NCBI GenBank assembly: GCA_025655555.1
Contig: JAHXIQ010000006.1
Location: 124,001-188,000 of the forward strand
Origin: Candidatus Thiodiazotropha sp. (ex Myrtea sp. 'scaly one' KF741663)
GTDB lineage: Bacteria > Pseudomonadota > Gammaproteobacteria > Chromatiales > Chromatiaceae
DNA length: 64,000 nucleotides
Direction: 5' to 3'
Part shown: one piece after another, positions 63,050 through 64,000 of the stretch
Layout of the letters: the number at the start of each line of letters is the position of its first letter
How positions within the stretch are numbered: position 1 is the stretch's first letter
Notes under the pieces: generated by a model
The model's input: the letters and a program-made list of their open reading frames with translations, nothing else
What the model was told of the DNA's origin: nothing
Database searches by the model: none
Translations under genes and position numbers: made by a program

Positions 63050-63730
63050 TCATCGTTTGCATTCGAGTGCGAAGCGGTAGCCGCGGCCACGCAGCGTTTC
63101 AATCGGCTTGTAGCTGCCCTCTGGATCAAGCTTCTTACGCAGACGGCGTACAAACACTTCCAAAGTGTTGCTGTCCCGGTCCCAGTCCTGCTCGTAGATA
63201 TGCTCGGTGAGATCGCTCTTGGAGACTACCTCACCCGCGTGCAGCATAAGATACTCCAGTACCTTGTACTCATAGGCAGTCAAATCGACAGGCGATCCTT
63301 CCAGATTGACGCTCTGGGAGCGGGTATCGAGCTCAACCGGGCCTCCGCTGATGACTGGCTGGGACCAACCGGCCGAACGTCTCAGCAGGGCATTGAGTCT
63401 GGCCAGCAGTTCTTCCACATGGAAGGGTTTGACCAGATAGTCGTCCGCCCCCGCCTCCAGACCCTCCACTTTATCCTGCCAATTCCCCCTCGCAGTTAGA
63501 ATGAGAATGGGAAAGTGCTTGTCCAGCTTACGCAGTTCGCGGATCACCTCAATGCCGGAGAGCTCGGGCAGACCGATATCGATGACCCCCAGATCCATGG
63601 CGTACTCACGCCCGAGGAAGAGTCCATCACGACCATCGGCTGCCGCATCTACCGTATAGCCTTCTTTACGAAGTCGCTCCGCCAGCGGTTCACGAATGTC
63701 GGTTTCGTCTTCGACCAGTAAGACACGCAT
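63050..63730 (-). CDS. PhoP-like OmpR-family response regulator
   Basis: The 226-residue regulator has a receiver domain (MRVLLVEDETDIREPLAERL, acidic pair EDE, phospho-acceptor Asp in DLGVIDIGLPELSG, Lys in DYLVKPFHVEELLAR) and a winged-helix DNA-binding domain (LTAYEYKVLEYLMLHAGEVVSKSDL and VFVRRLRKKLD). It is the partner of the kinase after it and of the PepSY protein before it. PepSY proteins near PhoPQ-type pairs often modulate sensing. Regulation targets are not visible. Confidence 0.95.
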   Translation of the reverse strand: MRVLLVEDETDIREPLAERLRKEGYTVDAAADGRDGLFLGREYAMDLGVIDIGLPELSGIEVIRELRKLDKHFPILILTARGNWQDKVEGLEAGADDYLVKPFHVEELLARLNALLRRSAGWSQPVISGGPVELDTRSQSVNLEGSPVDLTAYEYKVLEYLMLHAGEVVSKSDLTEHIYEQDWDRDSNTLEVFVRRLRKKLDPEGSYKPIETLRGRGYRFALECKR

Positions 63731-63735
63731 CAGAT

Positions 63736-63996
63736 TTAACGCCTGTTATTCTTACGACGCTCACCACCGGCATCTATCCGTAAACGCCTCAGTTTTCCAT
63801 CATCGGTCAGGATACGGATGTTATGGGTCCGGTGGCCATTGTTCTCCCGGGTCTCAGCAGAGATCACCCGACCATCAACACGCTCTTTCGCCTGTCTCAC
63901 TGCCTGATCGAGGCTGAGGCCGCCTCTCGCAAAAAGCGGCGGCGATAACAACAGGCTCATGAGCATAATGCTGATAAATGAGATTTGTTTTTTCAT
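63736..63996 (-). CDS. Exported PepSY-domain-like small protein
   Basis: The 86-residue product has a signal peptide (MKKQISFISIMLMSLLLSPPLFA) and one PepSY-like unit (SLDQAVRQAKERVDGRVISAETRENNGHRTHNIRILTDDGKLRRLRID) of about 45 residues. PepSY domains bind or inhibit in the envelope, often regulating signalling or proteases. It lies 5 nt upstream of the OmpR-type regulator, so it is the first gene of a three-gene PepSY-regulator-kinase operon. The C-terminus is very basic (GGERRKNNRR). Confidence 0.85.
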   Translation of the reverse strand: MKKQISFISIMLMSLLLSPPLFARGGLSLDQAVRQAKERVDGRVISAETRENNGHRTHNIRILTDDGKLRRLRIDAGGERRKNNRR

Positions 63997-64000
63997 TAGA

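Overview
The window is about 64 kb of ordinary, densely packed chromosome from a gammaproteobacterium. GC content is moderate and nearly every gene has a recognisable orthologue. The core gene order is diagnostic: queG, nnrD, tsaE, amiC, mutL, miaA, hfq, hflX, hflK, hflC, yjeT-like, hisZ and purA, with orn and rsgA next to queG, and uvrY, uvrC, pgsA and tRNA-Gly/Cys/Leu in the order known from Escherichia and Pseudomonas relatives. Free-standing HisZ, a eukaryote-like phosphoglucomutase, an EpsL-type outer-membrane barrel, a periplasmic rhodanese and an OprC-type copper receptor fit an environmental lineage such as Chromatiales / Sedimenticola-like bacteria. That placement is an inference. I see no insertion sequence, prophage, CRISPR array or rRNA.

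Layout. 1-6.2 kb: the end of a type II secretion/pilus F protein gene, a Sel1 lipoprotein, two exopolysaccharide-initiation enzymes (WecG/TagA family and a polyprenyl-phosphate sugar transferase), hemN, prmB and a solitary iscR. 6.3-16 kb: an acyltransferase-like protein, a cation/proton antiporter, three tRNA genes, a secreted alpha-crystallin protein, pgsA, uvrC, a family-5 uracil-DNA glycosylase, the UvrY/GacA regulator, a DUF1249 protein, a thioredoxin and adk. 16-31 kb: htpG behind a near-perfect heat-shock promoter, an EpsL-like barrel, a rhodanese, pgm, a lysine-rich DUF2934 protein, a DMT exporter, a copper-type TonB receptor, DUF547 and two small exported proteins, a dihydrolipoamide-dehydrogenase/OsmC pair and a polysaccharide deacetylase. 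31-39 kb: cmoAB, a cysteine-rich small protein, a UMF1-type MFS transporter, a FixLJ-like two-component pair, a PilZ protein and an RDD protein. 39-55 kb: SCO1, pabB and the purA-to-nnrD superoperon, all on the minus strand. 55-64 kb: queG, orn with a VanZ fusion, a tightly overlapping run of Ste24 protease, cytochrome c, rsgA and a CDP-archaeol-synthase-like gene, a metallophosphoesterase, and a PhoPQ-like system with a PepSY protein.

No dramatic new system stands out. The least explained items are: a 21-bp sequence present twice, each copy overlapping a stop codon, with related TAGGGCCT stop-codon contexts at two more genes, one of them a hairpin bounded by the stop codons of two convergent genes; the Ste24/cytochrome c/RsgA/CarS overlap cluster; a sandwich-domain/VanZ fusion; an exported protein with two CX12C motifs; a secreted small-heat-shock-like protein; and a tandem 12-bp repeat upstream of hfq.
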